From NCBI GenBank assembly GCA_033807695.1, contig CM066307.1, forward strand, positions 1,302,001-1,366,000: a stretch of DNA of 64,000 nt, read 5' to 3'. The DNA is from Daedaleopsis sinensis. Lineage: Eukaryota; Basidiomycota; Agaricomycetes; Polyporales; Polyporaceae. The notes under the pieces are model-generated. The model made no database searches, was not told where the DNA came from, and saw nothing but the letters and a program-made list of their open reading frames with translations. The position numbers were made by a program, and so were the translations under genes. Below, piece after piece: positions 45,898-58,609 of this stretch (position 1 is the first letter of the stretch; the number at the start of each line of letters is the position of its first letter).

Positions 45898-47352
45898 CGG
45901 ACTGGTCTGGTCTGGTACCGTGCGCGGTGAACCCGAAGTTATCATGAAGAGAGGAATTCTACACACCACTGCACGCACTATGATGGAGAAAGGGCGAGCG
46001 GCCATGGGGATTGCACGAGATTCTGCATAGCACTCTGGTATGTAAGTCATATAGTGCACGGGCGGGGGAGGTTGCAATGCATGTGGGTACGAACCGTGCA
46101 AGTGAGCACGAACCGTGATGAATGTTAGGTCTGCACTGAGTACGTTGGGACGAGACGTGAATACTGACCAGATATAAGGCTAGCTGTGGGCCGTGAAGAT
46201 GGTACCGTCAGTCTCACTGCCAAAGCTGCTCCCATGAGTACGATGGGATAATTGAAACGGCTGGTGAGCCGGCTCCTCTACAGGATCCACGGGCAGCGTG
46301 CGGGAGTTCACCCGCGAATAGGTAAAGCCCATTGATAGAGATAATGATACCTATGGATGCAAGGCGATACGTCTGCGTGAACGCATAACTCAGCGTGGGC
46401 GCGGCCGTGCATAGAGGGGGAGGAGGATGGGAACTGTTCCGCAACGGTGAGTACGATGCAAGTTAGCGAACCTTGAGTGTGTGCGCGGTGACAATGCAAG
46501 CATGTGGCGTGAGTAGAGCTTGACTGAGACTGAATGAATGCGTGTACATTGAGAGCAGGCGGGGACAGCAGGAGACGGAAACCAAACATCTATAGTACGC
46601 GGGCAGTTCAGTGTGGCTACAAAGGGTATTTGTTGCGGAGTATCAACGGGTAAGGGCGTCGTATACCTCCGATATACTGCAACCCAGTGTCTGTATGCAT
46701 AGTCCTAGGTGTTGGTCTGTCGAATCATGTACATACGTAGGAGTTCGAGGAAGAGAGGCGGTGACAACGTCTTATAGGAGACATGTAGAGGTTCGCTTCG
46801 AGGAAGCCACTAACGCAGTATGTGGAGTGAAAACACTTAGTACGTGCGGGAGGAATTCGGGCACTGAGCCAACGTGCACCTGCAATCACGCATCAAGCGC
46901 TCAAGCTCGACACGGCTGCTGGCGGGGCGCATCGGTGGGTTGAGGGCGCCGGATAGAGCGGCGAAGAGGCCCGACCCAGGTCCGGTTCACTGGGCGTCAG
47001 ATGCTATCGGGAGGAGCCGGAAATATGGCATCGGGACGTGCCGGAAATCTCGGTAGGAGCGCCCGAAAAGATATAGGGAAGCGCCGGAAATGAACTGTAA
47101 GCGCTGGCTTTTGCGGGCTGTTTTGCAACCCCTCCGGGAAAGGAATTGGGGATGGGAAGACAGTTATGCGTATTTTTCCGGTCATGCGGGGTACGATAGA
47201 GAGCTACTGTGATCTTTACCGGGAGGTAGCAGTATGAGGGGGCGGACATATAGCTTGGGCAGGACAGATGCTTGATATCACGGGGAACAGCGTCAGACTA
47301 CGGGACCAATGCTTGATCCCGGTTGACATTATACCATTTTGCCTCTACGACC
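45898..47352. other. Intergenic stretch with short repeats
   Basis: No gene recognised. It holds the 24-bp tandem repeat listed separately and two copies of ACGAACCGTG 19 bp apart (46089-46098, 46108-46117). Confidence 0.5.
47001..47091 (+). repeat. Four tandem units of about 24 bp
   Basis: Units 47001-47024, 47025-47048, 47049-47070 and 47071-47091. Units 1 and 2 share the pattern ATGSYATCGGGA then GCCGGAAAT; units 3 and 4 are shorter and diverged (GCCCGAAAAG, GCCGGAAAT). The array lies upstream of the gene at 47353. Confidence 0.75.
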
Positions 47353-48452
47353 ATGATCCCCAAGTTCTCAAACCCATCCGCTTTGCTACAGTCTACAGCC
47401 ATCGTCTCCCGCTCTGCACTGAATGGTGACTCAGACGATGAAGCTTCACTCGCACCCCCTGCATCCGACCCAGAACACGCGCGTATGGTAGCCCGTTTGG
47501 AGAACATCCTGAAGAGGTCGATCGCGGATGTGCTGCCTCAAGTGAACGGGGAAGAAGATGAGGAAGGGGATAGGAGAAAGAAGAAGAAGAAGCGGGTCGT
47601 CAACTCGGACAATTCCAGAGAGGAAGAGGCGACTCAGGGAGAGCAAGTTGCCGTCTGTACGTTCGCTGGTCATATAATTTTGTACTCCATAGCAGGGGTA
47701 TCAATCATCTTGCAGCATTCCGCCTTCTCTCCGGCACTGCGCAGCCGAAGCCTATCATCATTGTACCAAAGCCGCAACCGCAGCTAATGTCTGTCATAAC
47801 TGGACTTCACTATCACGGGAGACTGAATGCAAGTTCGCAGTTCCAAAGGCCCTGCTGTGGAAGATACCAAAGCAGAAGCTAAGCGGAGGACTGCGCGGGC
47901 ACGCGAGGCCGCAGTGGACTCAGAGTGGATCATGAGCGAGAGCAGAAAGCCTACAGTGAGTATCGCCTAACGGCCCCCATGCTTCCCGTATCAATCGCGT
48001 TCATCGCGGCTCAGGTTCCCTCAAGAAGAAATGAACGAATACAGCAGGTCATCGCAAAGCTACCCGACACTTCGTCACCACTGCTGGTCCTCGAGCGACC
48101 AAAGGCAGCCCCGAAACACCCGCGGTTGGCACTGGTCAACCCAGACGCAGAGGTCAAACCATCGCCCCACGAACACCTCGCGGACTGCTGTCCCGTCATC
48201 CAAGTTACCGCCTCTCCAGAAACGATAACTGTGCGACGGGAACGTCGCAGAAGCAAGAGGAGGTCGCGCAATCCAAAGCCCGTCATACAGCCTGCGTTCT
48301 GGAGACCGCCCCCCGGAGTGGTAGGGAAGTGTCTGGGCTACGCGTGGGGCTACGCTGGCAGCCGGCCGTTAGAACCAGATGAACCCCCACATTACGAACG
48401 GGACAAGATGAAGAAGGCCGAGTACGAGGAGATGCTAGAACAGCATTATTAG
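47353..48452 (+). CDS. Conserved-looking protein of unknown function
   Basis: I do not recognise a named family. Exons run from ATG 47353 (MIPKFSNPSALLQS) with introns starting at about 47657 (GTACGT), 47791 (GTCTGT) and 47955 (GTGAGT); all join in frame to a TAG at 48452. The N-terminal part is acidic then strongly basic (DRRKKKKKRV, a likely nuclear signal). The middle has KPIIIVPKPQPQL and an Arg/Ala-rich helix (KAEAKRRTARAREAAVD). Another basic block is RRERRRSKRRSRNPK. The tail has an aromatic/Gly motif, FWRPPPGVVGKCLGYAWGYA, and ends acidic-basic (KKAEYEEMLEQHY). It is probably a nuclear protein. Coherent splicing and the patterned C-terminus make it a likely real gene. Confidence 0.65.
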
Positions 48453-49265
48453 GGATCATCGTCATTCATCATTGTGTACACTTCTTCATCGGTGCACAGT
48501 CGGTCCGAGTCGCAGAGGCAGCTCAGCTCCTCCAAACGCTTCATGTCAAGATTGTACGTTGTCCTCCTTGATCTGCGCGTTCGCGTCTTCATGAACTACT
48601 ACAGTAGAGACGACTCTACACAACGAGGAAGCGAACAGATCTAGAAGCGGCCTTCAGCTTCAACTGCCTCCGTTAGGCTAGCTAGTTACAGTCAGGCTTA
48701 GAGAGAGAGAGAACTTGAAACCAAGCACCCAAGCTATCCCGCACGCAACCTGTCTTGTCACGCTGTGTCTTCCGTATTCGCCGCCTTCCCGGCGCAACGA
48801 CGCTGGATTTCGCGCGACAGAGTACTCTTTGCGGATGGGTACGACTCCGAGTCGGGTTTGTCAATGTGATCAGTGTTGTGCGACTTTCTGTGCTCTCGGC
48901 GTGGGCGTTCTCTTCGACCCATAGCGTACGGTGTCTTCCGCGATGGGGGGGCGGGGGCTAATGTGAGCCGTTGCTCGAAGAAAACGCCTGCGCAACGAAC
49001 AACGTGTACGTTGTTCTCCGAGCACTCAAAGCGAATTGTTGTCAGCAATCGCAGGGTCTGGCAGATAATTAAAGCTGACCTCGATGCTCTCACCACAAGC
49101 ACCACAAGCAGGCCGACCGTTCGCTTCCTCGTAGCATCATTTGAATACTTGCACCAGAATGCAGTTGAGTTCTCGACCTCGACCCTCGGCAGTCGACTTC
49201 GATCGTGTCCCAGCAACAAGGACAGTGATTCTACTGAGTGGAAACTTGTGTAGCACATATTGGTA
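48453..49265. other. Convergent intergenic stretch
   Basis: 813 bp between the 3' ends of the 47353 gene and CDC16. Open frames on both strands (for instance 48873-49253 plus) have no recognisable features. Confidence 0.4.
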
Positions 49266-51953
49266 TCAATAGCCGTCAATGTCATCAACCGGGGACAGGG
49301 TTTTCGCGACCTGCTTCCCCTTGTCTCTGTGCTCACGCATCTGCCTCTCCCAGTTCTCTTCGCCGCCCGGTGGACCGCCCTTGACACCGAAGGGACCCAT
49401 GTCCGCGCTGACTTCGAGCGCCATATCCAACAGCTCGAGAACGCAGCCATTGATAGGGTCGATGCTGAGTGCCTGTATACGTTGCACGACATTAGTGGAC
49501 GTCCAACTCCAACCAACATGTACGGCGTACCTCGTGGTACTTGACGATCGCAGCTTCGACGCTCCCGAGCAAATGCAGGGTCACGCCCATGAACGACAAC
49601 GCAGTGACATTCCTGTAGTCGATCTCAAGGACCCTCTGGTATGCCGCCTTTGCCTCGGACAGTCGGCTGCATGCGATTGTCAGCTGCTATCTCACAACAA
49701 AGGGAGCATGCAGTCCTCACCCCAACCTTCGGAGGGAGGTACCAAGATTCAGGTATGTAGGGATCCACGACTTCTGTGACGATTGCACGACCTGTGCGAG
49801 TTCGAGCGCCTCCGAGAACAGCTTCGCCGCCGTCTCGAAACTACGGAAAAACGCCACTGAGCATTATCATCGAATCGCGAGCAACGCACACGTACTCGTC
49901 GTTCGAGAATGCCATAACACCACGCTCGTTGAACAGCAATGGGTCTGCGTTGCACATGTGGTTTGCTGCGAAGAGCGCCTCCTCGGCTTGCTGCTTGTTC
50001 GAGAGGATGATGTGCTCCATCCCGACGAACATGAGCGGAAGATGCGAGCCGGTGTATAGTCGTGCACACGTGGAGTATGCGGTCACTGCATGTTCGTGTT
50101 CACCCTCGAAGGAAAACGCGTGCGCGAATGCAACCCAAGCCGGCGCAAAGCGCGGGTCCATGAGCGATGTTTTGCTGTGATGTGCGACAAATGACTGAGT
50201 CTCGTGTGGCTAAGCGTGAAGAAGTTACTCACCTGAAGTATGTCCGTGCTTCCTGGTACTTGTTGATGCACATGTACCACATCCCGACGGCGTACCAGCT
50301 GATTGCACTCTCGGGTTCTCGATCAACGAGCTCATGCGCAAGAAGGAAGAGTTTTGGATTTAGATGTTTTAGGTGATACATACACGCTATATGTAGCGGC
50401 ATGGTGTTCTTGTGCACATCAGTGAGGCCAAGTATTCTGTCATACGACGACGATGAGCTTGGTTATTGAACTAATCACGCGGACTGAACACACCTGGAGG
50501 TGACGGCAAAGCAGTCCGCCCATCGTAGCTGTGTGTAGAGAGCGTCCGCAAAGCTGAAAAGGACGTCAGGATTGTCTCCTAAACCATATTCCTCGACGAG
50601 ACGTCTCCGGACTACAGCGTGTTCTTCTGTGCGCTGGTACTTGCGCAAACGCGAAAGGTACATGAGCCGCACAAATTCCGCGTCGGACGGGGTCTGTTCT
50701 CGATACGCCAACGTATCGATAAATTGCCATTCTGTAGACTGTATGCATAAGCCACGATACACGTGCTGCTGCTGTGAACACATACCTTCATCGGGTGTCA
50801 TCATCTCCCCGCTCACGAGATGTTCAAAGGCTTCATAACACTTGACATCGAGCGCGAGAGCCTCCATGAAACAATGCTTCGCTTGCTCGCCGCGATTCAT
50901 TTTGAGCATGAGCAGACCACGGAGATTACACATGGAGGCTTCAATCTGGACAGTCCTGAGATACCACGGATCAAGACCTAGTTAACAAACATACCTTGAT
51001 GCCTCCATCCATGTTCGGGATTTCTAACCCACCCTCGGCGGCGTCCCGGAAAGGATTCGATTCCCCAAGCATTTCGAGCGCGTCATTCCACTTGCCCTGG
51101 CGCATCTGGCACTGGGCGCAGAGGTATCGGCACGCGACACTCATATCCACCAGACGGGAGACTCCTTCGTCGAAATCAATCGCGACGTCTATCATCTCGC
51201 CGGGTCCTACAGGTAGCCGATGAACCCCAGGCGCGAGCATGGCCGGGGTCCCTAGTGCTCCTAGCGAAGGCGTATGCATCTCTCGCCCCTTGCCCTTTGC
51301 GTTCGCCGCGGCGGGCGCAAATGGTGGTTGGAATGTGCCGTTTGTCGTGGACGCGAGGGGCCCTGCACGCGGAGGAGTAGTAGGGAACGGGCGCGTGAGG
51401 AGCCTCTCGGCGCGCGAGTACTCGTGCTTGAGGAAGTACGTTTGGGCGAGCCAGAACGCGTCGTTGGGGTCATCTGCGCGTGCAGCTGTAGGTGAGCAGG
51501 TCTGCGCAGGAAGACGCGATACACACTTGTCCAACTGACGATCTTGTCTCCCCAGAACGCAGCCGAGTCGTACAGATGCTGCATGAGGGCGTCGTGCCTC
51601 CACAGCCGCATGCGATCGACGACGCCCCACTCGTGCCCCTCCTCGTCTCCCTCGTCATCCGCATCCTGAAAGACGTCCGTAGTGTCGTTCGCGAGCGGAT
51701 GCCTGCTCGCTGTCGTCCTCGCCTTCCGCGCCATCCGAGGGGACGCTCGGAGAGGTGAGGTTTGCATCATAGATCGACTTGGGTCAAACGAAAGCCTGTT
51801 GTTGGACATTCCGCTAGTGTTAGACTCAGCTAGTGAATTGATGAGCGGTTGAGGGCCGAACGAAAACGAGGTGTTAATCGAGTGGCGGGGTCGCGAGCCT
51901 GAAGGGGAGGGTGCCCGAGGGACAGCAAAACCTGGTGGAGGTGGAGAGTCCAT
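49266..51953 (-). CDS. CDC16: Cdc16/APC6, TPR subunit of the anaphase-promoting complex
   Basis: Cdc16 is a scaffold subunit of the APC/C, the nuclear ubiquitin ligase that drives mitotic exit. The gene starts [12 protein letters not shown] at 51953 and has several short introns. An N-terminal Ser/Pro-rich leader precedes the first TPR region ([40 protein letters not shown]). Later blocks are diagnostic of Cdc16: [70 protein letters not shown] and [19 protein letters not shown]. The end is [20 protein letters not shown], a short hydrophilic tail and TGA at 49266. Exon borders in the 49.5-49.9 kb part are not fully resolved. It shares a 252-bp divergent promoter with NOP15. Confidence 0.92.
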
Positions 51954-52205
51954 ATTCTTCGTGAGGTAAGCTAGACAGTGCCCGTGCAGCAGGTGCGATG
52001 GCTTGCGTGATGCGCACAACGAGAGCGAGAGCGAGGTGGTTGAGGTCGAAGAGCAGCAGACTCGAACGCGCTTGAACGCGTCGCGCTTGCTCAGACCACG
52101 TGGTGCACACGGTCAGAAGCGCCTATTCCCGAATCGCGCTTCGTCCAAAAATTGTCACATCCTGGTCAGTGCGCACTGTCCTTCCATCCCTCTCACCTTG
52201 ACACT
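51954..52205. promoter_or_regulatory. Bidirectional promoter between CDC16 and NOP15
   Basis: Only 252 bp separate the two divergent start codons, so both core promoters must sit here. No TATA box is obvious. Confidence 0.6.
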
Positions 52206-53871
52206 ATGGCAAAATCTGCATCCCCCGGAAAGGCGTTGAAACCCTCCAAGAAGAGGTCTCAGCCTGACCTGAAGGCGGTCGCCCCTACAAAGGCTACAAA
52301 AACCAAACAGGTTGAGGAGCCGGAGCCTCAGGTTATAGTCGGAGAGGCTTCTTCGTCAAAACCGAAGAAGGAGAAGAAGAAGAAAGCGGTAGCGACGGAG
52401 GTTGAAGAGTCTACACTCGCTTCGGAGGAGCCTGTCAAGGCGGTGTCTAAGAAGGAGAAGAAGAAGGACCATGCGGCAGTGGAGGAGGTACCTGCTGAGC
52501 CCAAGGTCGACGAAGCAGGCGGTAAAAGGAAGAGGAGGAAGTCGATTGTAGCGGCTGAGGAGAGTGCGGAGAAGCCGATGAAGAAGGGTGAGAGCGACAT
52601 TCAGGTTACCCCAGCGAAGCCCAAGGCCGTTAAGGAGCAGAAGGGCGAGGACATGCCAGAGAAGAAGAAAAAGAGGAAGTCGGTCGCGATCGAGGAGCCT
52701 ACCAAGGATGCGCATGAAAAGACGAAGAAAAAGAAGAAGGATGATGCTACAGTGGAGGTCAAGGCAGTAGAGGAGTCCAGCTCCGCCGTGTCTCCCGCAA
52801 AGGCTGACGCGAAGTCCACCAAGACGAAATCAAAAACCTCTGCCCCCGTCGCCAAACCTCCTACCATCTCCCAACCATCACCTAAAGAGACGAAGAAGGG
52901 GAAAGCCAAGGGTGCCGCATCCCTACCTACTCCCACCCAAGAGCCTGAAGAGCCTGAAAACGAATCGGAAGACGAGGCCGAGCAGGAGAAGGAGTTCTTC
53001 GGTTTCTCTTCAGATGACGACGACTCCTCCGACGAGGAGATGGTGGATGATATCCCTGGAATTGACATCGGCAAGTTGCCGACGGTCGCGAAGGACGACG
53101 AAACGGTGAAGCGCAGGCTCGAGAAAGCTAAGCGGAAACCGGTGCGTTTAGTTATTGCATGCCATTTCCCGCTTGGAATGACCGCTTACACTAACCCCTC
53201 ATGTAGACTGAGGACCGCGGAGTCATTCACCTGGGACGCATCCCGCACGGTTTCTACGAGGACCAGCTGCGAGCATACTTCTCCCAGTTTGGTACTGTCA
53301 CGCGACTTCGTCTCTCCCGCAGTAAGAAGGTGCGCTGTTATTCCTTTCGCTATCATCACGGTCTGTTTCTAACCAGAACGTATCGATAGACCGGGAAGTC
53401 TAAGCATTACGGATTCATCGAGTTCGACTCGTCTTCAGTCGCGAAGATTGTTGCCGAGACAATGGACAACTACCTCCTGATGGGTCATATCCTCACGTGC
53501 AAGATCATCCCGAAGGACCAGGTGCATCCGGAGCTATGGGTAGGAGCCAACAGGAAGTGGAGAGCCGTTCCCCGTGATCGCGTCGCGAGAGTAGCGCACA
53601 ACAAGGTATGTCCGAGTACCATATACACTAGATATGTTATTGACGCAAATGTTCGCTCTAGCCACGGACGGAGGAAGAGACACAGAAGGCAGATGCCCGT
53701 CTCCTGAAGCGTCAGGAACAGCGGAAACGGAAACTGAAGGACACGGGCATCGAATACGATTTCGAGGCAGTCGCATACGTAAGTATATCCATGTTGATCC
53801 TTCCGCTAGCTTTGCCGTCGACTCACCGTCTCTCATCTCAGAAAAAGAAGTCGAAACCTACCGAAGCATAG
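52206..53871 (+). CDS. NOP15: Nop15/NIFK-like nucleolar RRM protein
   Basis: Nop15 binds pre-60S ribosomal particles in ITS2 processing. Five exons (52206-53141, 53207-53329, 53390-53605, 53662-53778, 53842-53871) give 473 residues. The first 310 are low complexity: Lys/Glu/Ala-rich with repeated KKEKKKK and KRKRRKS blocks, then an acidic stretch ([16 protein letters not shown]), typical of nucleolar proteins. A single RRM follows, starting [20 protein letters not shown] (RNP2), with RNP1-like [10 protein letters not shown] and [17 protein letters not shown]. The basic C-terminus is [20 protein letters not shown] and a Lys-rich end. Yeast Nop15 is much shorter; the long charged N-terminus is a lineage-specific extension. 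Divergent from CDC16. Confidence 0.88.
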
Positions 53872-55276
53872 ATGTCTCGGTAACGGTACTCCCTGTCCAG
53901 ATGCCCCAGCGGTGGATATCTTGTTTCTGCCAAAATTCTTGTCGCATCGATTGGTGCCGTATTCACGTGCCACTGGCAGCTGCAAGCAACATTGAGCGTC
54001 GCGGCGCACGACCCGTGGCCAGATTTCCCGTATCTGCGGCACCCAGTCATCACATACATCTATCTGCTGAAGCGCCGAAGACGCTGCCCGTCGGCGTGTG
54101 TCCTCGATGCACATAAAGTTCCGACATCTCAGGTACGTACATCCGCAAACATACATTGAGATCCGGTCCGTACCGCGTCCAGGTTGAATGTCGGTCCGCG
54201 CAGCTGTCAAATGCGTGTCCATGTTGTGTCCATGCATCGTTGGGCATCTGCCGACGGACACGGCCTGTATTGGTCTTCGTCTGTCCCTGGACCGAGTCCG
54301 ACCGACCGCAGCGGCTCTGCACTCCGCGCTTTGGACATGATCTTCCATGCCTCCACGAGCATTTTCACGTACGTGTATGTTCGTGCCGCACTCTACGGAA
54401 CTCCGCCTCGTGTGTTGACCCGATCTCCTGTCGCGCTACGTCGATGCCCCACGCTGTCGACAGCACCCCCATCGCGTGCCTTGCCAGATGGCGTGTACTT
54501 GTGCGCGGCGCGGTCGCATTGAATCGTCTCCTCTGCTATCTGCCCGATACGTGCCGCGGCTTCTCATCGGCCATCTCACGTTTGTTTAGCTCTGAAGGTA
54601 CGCCGCGCGCAGACCGTCTAGATATCTTCGATATCCAGATGTTGAGTTCGCAGTTCGTGGTGACGTTCAAGTTCACGTTCAGCACCCGCGTCTGGCAGAC
54701 GAACGTGCGCAGCTTCATGAATTGCTGTCGCGTGCAGCGGTACGTCGCCATCCTCTCGCCGCTCGACTGCTCGAGAGGCCCTCTGTCCACGATATATCCA
54801 TTGACCCAATTAGCGGCAACACTGGGCAATTCAGAGCTGGAGCAGCTGCTTTGGTGATGAAGTACATTCAACGCTTGAGAATGCCCAGAGGCAGTGGACC
54901 CGCGGGTGTGTATTTTGGTAGCGATCTTGCAAGTTCCTCTGCTACGCGTCTTCCCGCTGAGCTATCGATCGAAGGCCTGCATTCAAAATACGTTCTCCAT
55001 TCCCGCGCTTGCATCAAATTCGTCAATTGCAAGCCGTTGAGTTCCATCATACGTATATGGTACAGTGCGATTTATCTGCAGGTCCTGCCTGGCATTTCGC
55101 TCCAGTATCGTTCTCCACATGTACAACACCGTCCGTTTCATCCACCGACTCCCCCAAAGTTGAATTCCTTCTCGCTTCTCAACACATCCCGGCCGCTCTT
55201 TCACGAACTCGCGACGTCTTCAGTGCCTCCACGTCCTCGTGCGCAAGCTTGCAAAGGGCCCACGCCTTCATGTCGT
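53872..55276. other. Intergenic stretch
   Basis: 1.4 kb without a supportable gene. Long overlapping frames (54156-54857 and 54722-55657, plus strand) are Cys/Arg/Pro-rich with no motif and look like chance frames in GC-rich DNA. Confidence 0.4.
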
Positions 55277-55603
55277 TCACAGCTTCGACCGCCGCCCCGC
55301 CCCGAACCCACCAGCGACGTCGTCCCTCTTCTGCTGCTCGAACCCGCGCGCACCGCCTCCCCCTGCTCCCCCTGCTGCTCCCCCTGCCCCTGCTGCTCCT
55401 CCTGCTCCCCCGCCGCCCCGGCCCTTGTCCGACGCCTGCCCCCCGGGCAGGTGCGCGACGAGCTGCGGGTTCTCCTCCTGCGGCCCGCGGAGCACGCGCG
55501 CGGGCTTGTCGTCCGGGCGGATGTCCGCGGGCTCCGAGGGCTCCGCGAAGGCCGAGGGCGGGAGCGGAGGCGGGAGCTGCTTGGCGTCGGGCAGGCGGGG
55601 CAT
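55277..55603 (-). CDS. Possible small Pro/Gly-rich protein
   Basis: A short frame starting MPRLPDAKQLPPPLPPSAF at 55603. An in-frame ATG at 55744 would add a Pro/Thr-rich leader. The middle (DIRPDDKPARVLRGPQEENP) looks protein-like. The second half is a long Gly/Ala run, then ARGFEQQKRDDVAGGFGAG and a stop. I recognise no family. Gly/Ala runs arise easily in GC-rich DNA, so this is tentative. Confidence 0.35.
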   Translation of the reverse strand: MPRLPDAKQLPPPLPPSAFAEPSEPADIRPDDKPARVLRGPQEENPQLVAHLPGGQASDKGRGGGGAGGAAGAGGAAGGAGGGGARGFEQQKRDDVAGGFGAGRRSKL

Positions 55604-55744
55604 GTTCGGGTTTGTTTTGAATGCGACTCTACTGCGGGTGCGGGCGTGTGTGGTTGAGTGTGCCAGTGGTTGAGTGTCGTCGGGCGGGCGGTTGGCTGTC
55701 TGCGGGGCTTTGGCTATGGCCATGGGGTCAGTTGTTGTGTCCAC

Positions 55745-56385
55745 CGCATATATCCGGATGAACCTACAGGCTACCAGGTTTGGTTTTCTGGTTGAGGAGG
55801 TGCAGCGCGGCGAGGGTCGACGGGTTGGTGGTGGTGGTGGAGGTGAATTGTGCGAGTGCGGTCGACGGGGTGTGGGTGCGGTGTTGCAACGTGAACGATG
55901 TTGAAAATGCCCGTGACAACAGGCGCAAATGTAGCCGCCGCCCTCCCAGCTGTGGTTATTGCATTATACAACCATAGCCGCCTCTTCGCGCTCCACCCGA
56001 CGCTTCCCAAGTATCGTCACGGTCGATCCACAGCGCATGCCTAATCGGGTATCACCGCCATCACAATCCGCACTTCATCGGGGTTGGGGTTAACGCCGTT
56101 CGAAATTATTGTCTGAACGATTCTCTAATCTAAGTACAGCTATCTGATCCGAACGGAGACCACAATTTTGGCATGCTGGTAGACATTACACTCAGCGGCA
56201 CGTACACGCTGTCGCTACATCGTGCGCGTGAGTACTGTACCGGTATATAACGAGGGCAAGACGAGCCGTACAAGGACAGAGGTGACAGCGTGTGCAGAGG
56301 GAATAGATAAGCAAGTGTCGCGTGGTATGACATGTGAGAGGGTGAGAGAGAGGAAAGGAATGCAGGGGGCTCAATATCACACGCC
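55745..56385. other. Intergenic stretch
   Basis: No feature recognised in 641 bp downstream of the second phosphate transporter gene. A Gly-rich plus-strand frame overlaps it but lacks support. Confidence 0.4.
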
Positions 56386-58347
56386 TCATGCCGCTGTACG
56401 GTTCTCCGCTGCGCGACCCTCGATGAAGCCGTCCTGGTTCTCGTTCGACAACTCCTCGAGGGAGAGTAGCTTCGTCTCCTTGAGCAGCAGTGTCGAGAAG
56501 ATACCCGTGAGCATGAAGAAGGCAAAGATCTCGAGCCTGAGCAGGGGACGCGGTCAGCTGTGTGCGCGATGGGAGAGGGGATTACTGCGACGTACAGGTG
56601 CTTCACAAACGCATTCGTGCCGCCGATGTTCACGAGCTTGCCGAACCCGACCTGGGCGACAATCGCACCGAGCTTGCCACTCGCAGCAGCGATACCGTGC
56701 GCCGTAGAGCGGTAGCGGGTGGGGAACGCTTCGCCAGGTACGATAAATGTGGTGGTGTTGGGGCCGAAGTTCTGGAAGAAGTTCGTGAGGCAGTACAGGA
56801 AAGTGAATGCCTTAGTGCCGGAGGACGTCGCGGTGAGCTTGTCGTACGCAAAACCTGTAGGAGGGAGGGTCAGCACAACCTTGGAGAACGGAGCGCGGAC
56901 GACGTACCCATGGTCACGAAGAGAATGGTGAGCATGGTGAAGCCCATGAGTTGCACGGGCTTGCGGCCCCACTTGTCGATAACGAGGAAGGTGGCCCAGT
57001 AGCCGGGGATGAGACCCGCGACGGACAAGACCATGTTACCGACGGTGATGTTCCTGAGGTTCTGGAACACCTTCGCGGTGCCCGTAAGCGACTTGTCTGG
57101 TGAACCGAAACCGATGGCCTGGAGGATGACCGACGAGTTGAGGCCGAGGCCATAGAAGGCGATGTCGAGGGCGAACCACGAGTATGAGGCACCGAAGAGC
57201 AGCTTGAAGTTCTCCCACTTCGAGAAGTAGCTGGCGAAGTCGTTGCGAGAAGCCTTCGGGGCCTTCACACGCTCGATGGACGCATCTGGGTCAACGTAGT
57301 AGGATCCCGAGGTGAGGAAGTTCTCGACGTCCTGCGTGGCCTGCTTGACGTTGCGCTCGACATCCATGGTGAAACGGGGAGTCTCGGGAATGGTGAGACG
57401 GAAGTAAAGGGCGATTGCACCGGGAACACAGCCGAGACCGATGAGAATACGCCACATGAAGTCGACGTGGGGGAGAACGGCAGGGTCGTCCTTCAGGAGA
57501 GCGCTCTTGAAGGCAGAGACGACGATGAAGCCGATGAGAGCGGCGGAAAACTGCCCCCAACCCTGGTTTGCAAACACGGCAGTCATCATCCTACCGCGTA
57601 TGTGCTTGGAGGCGAATTCGGAGGAGATGACGGCGGAAAGCGGATAGTCACCACCGATTCCGACCCCCATGATGAATCGCCAGACGACGAGGACACCAAT
57701 AATGCTGACTGCGTGACCATGGCCGGACATCGCCTGACCGAACGTCGCGATGATGATGAGCATGAGCTCAATGCCGTCTACGTCCGTGTCAGAGATTGTG
57801 CCGGTTAGGGGTCATATATGGAAGCACTCACACATCCTCTTACGCCCGACGATATCCGCAAGCCAACCGAAGAGCAGCTGCCCGACCAGGGTGCCGACGG
57901 GGGTCGCAACCTTGATACCGAGGTCCTGGTTGGATGTCAACTTTTGTGCACCAGGTGCGCCTTGAGTTTACAGACGTATGTGAGCTAAGGGTCCGATGTG
58001 AACGGTCGGGGAGAAGAACGTACCATGGCCGTAAACATAGCCAAGCATGGTCGACGCGATGTTGATCGCGAAGATGTCGTACGCATCGGTGAAGAAGCCG
58101 ACACCTGCGACCATGCAGACCTTGACGTGAAACCACCTATATACACCGAGGTGAACAAAGGGTGCTCGGGAGAACGATGGCTCTAGAGGCTGGGCACTCA
58201 CGAGAACTTTGCCGAGTCGATCTCAGCGAGAGCGGCGCGACGCTTCTCGTCGAGAGCGTAGGCATTGCTAGCCCCTTTGTTCAGCCGGGGCACCTGGTCC
58301 TCGGAGGAGCTGGCGTCGGTCTTGTCTGCCACGTAGGAGGAGGCCAT
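56386..58347 (-). CDS. Pho84-type inorganic phosphate:H+ symporter (MFS), copy 2
   Basis: Closely related to the transporter at 5.06-7.23 kb, in opposite orientation. It starts [20 protein letters not shown] at 58347; the first intron donor is at 58201 (GTGAGT). Exons place [19 protein letters not shown] in helix 1, [16 protein letters not shown] in loop 2-3, [20 protein letters not shown], the [13 protein letters not shown] loop, [16 protein letters not shown], and end [11 protein letters not shown] with TGA at 56386. The large central exon lacks the intron found in copy 1 after GQL, and the one before AFYGLG, so copy 2 has fewer introns. Expected to be a 12-helix plasma-membrane phosphate importer. 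Such genes are normally induced by phosphate starvation. Confidence 0.93.
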
Positions 58348-58422
58348 CGGGGACGTTGGCACTGGGCGTCGAAAGGGACAAGGGGAGAGGAGGGGCTAGC
58401 GTCCGAGGGGGCCAAGCGCGCT

Positions 58423-58430
58423 GCTTATAA
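58423..58430 (-). promoter_or_regulatory. TATA-like element of phosphate transporter copy 2
   Basis: GCTTATAAG is palindromic around TTATAA and lies about 80 bp upstream of the ATG at 58347. Confidence 0.4.
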
Positions 58431-58541
58431 GTAGCTATCGGCATCCATGGACCCGAAAAAGATCAAATCATGGTCGAAATGAGCGAGGCTCGCCGGGACG
58501 TAACCTTGCTCGAGCGACTGTGGTCGACTGGACGTACCTTG

Positions 58542-58609
58542 CACGTTCGTACTTCCCAGCCAATCAGCGCGCGCGCACATTCCTGCCGCATATGGCATCG
58601 TCGCACGTT
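58542..58609 (-). promoter_or_regulatory. Two CACGTT elements upstream of phosphate transporter copy 2
   Basis: CACGTT occurs at 58542-58547 and 58604-58609, about 195 and 257 bp upstream of the start. In yeast the factor Pho4 binds CACGTG and, more weakly, CACGTT. Six-base matches occur often by chance, so regulation by a Pho4-like factor is only inferred. Confidence 0.25.

Noticed and set aside
37600..47330. Terminal inverted repeats and a target duplication around the transposase-Ulp1 gene
   Set aside because: By-eye comparison of both flanks gave no convincing matching ends; an einverted or self-dot-plot run would be needed.
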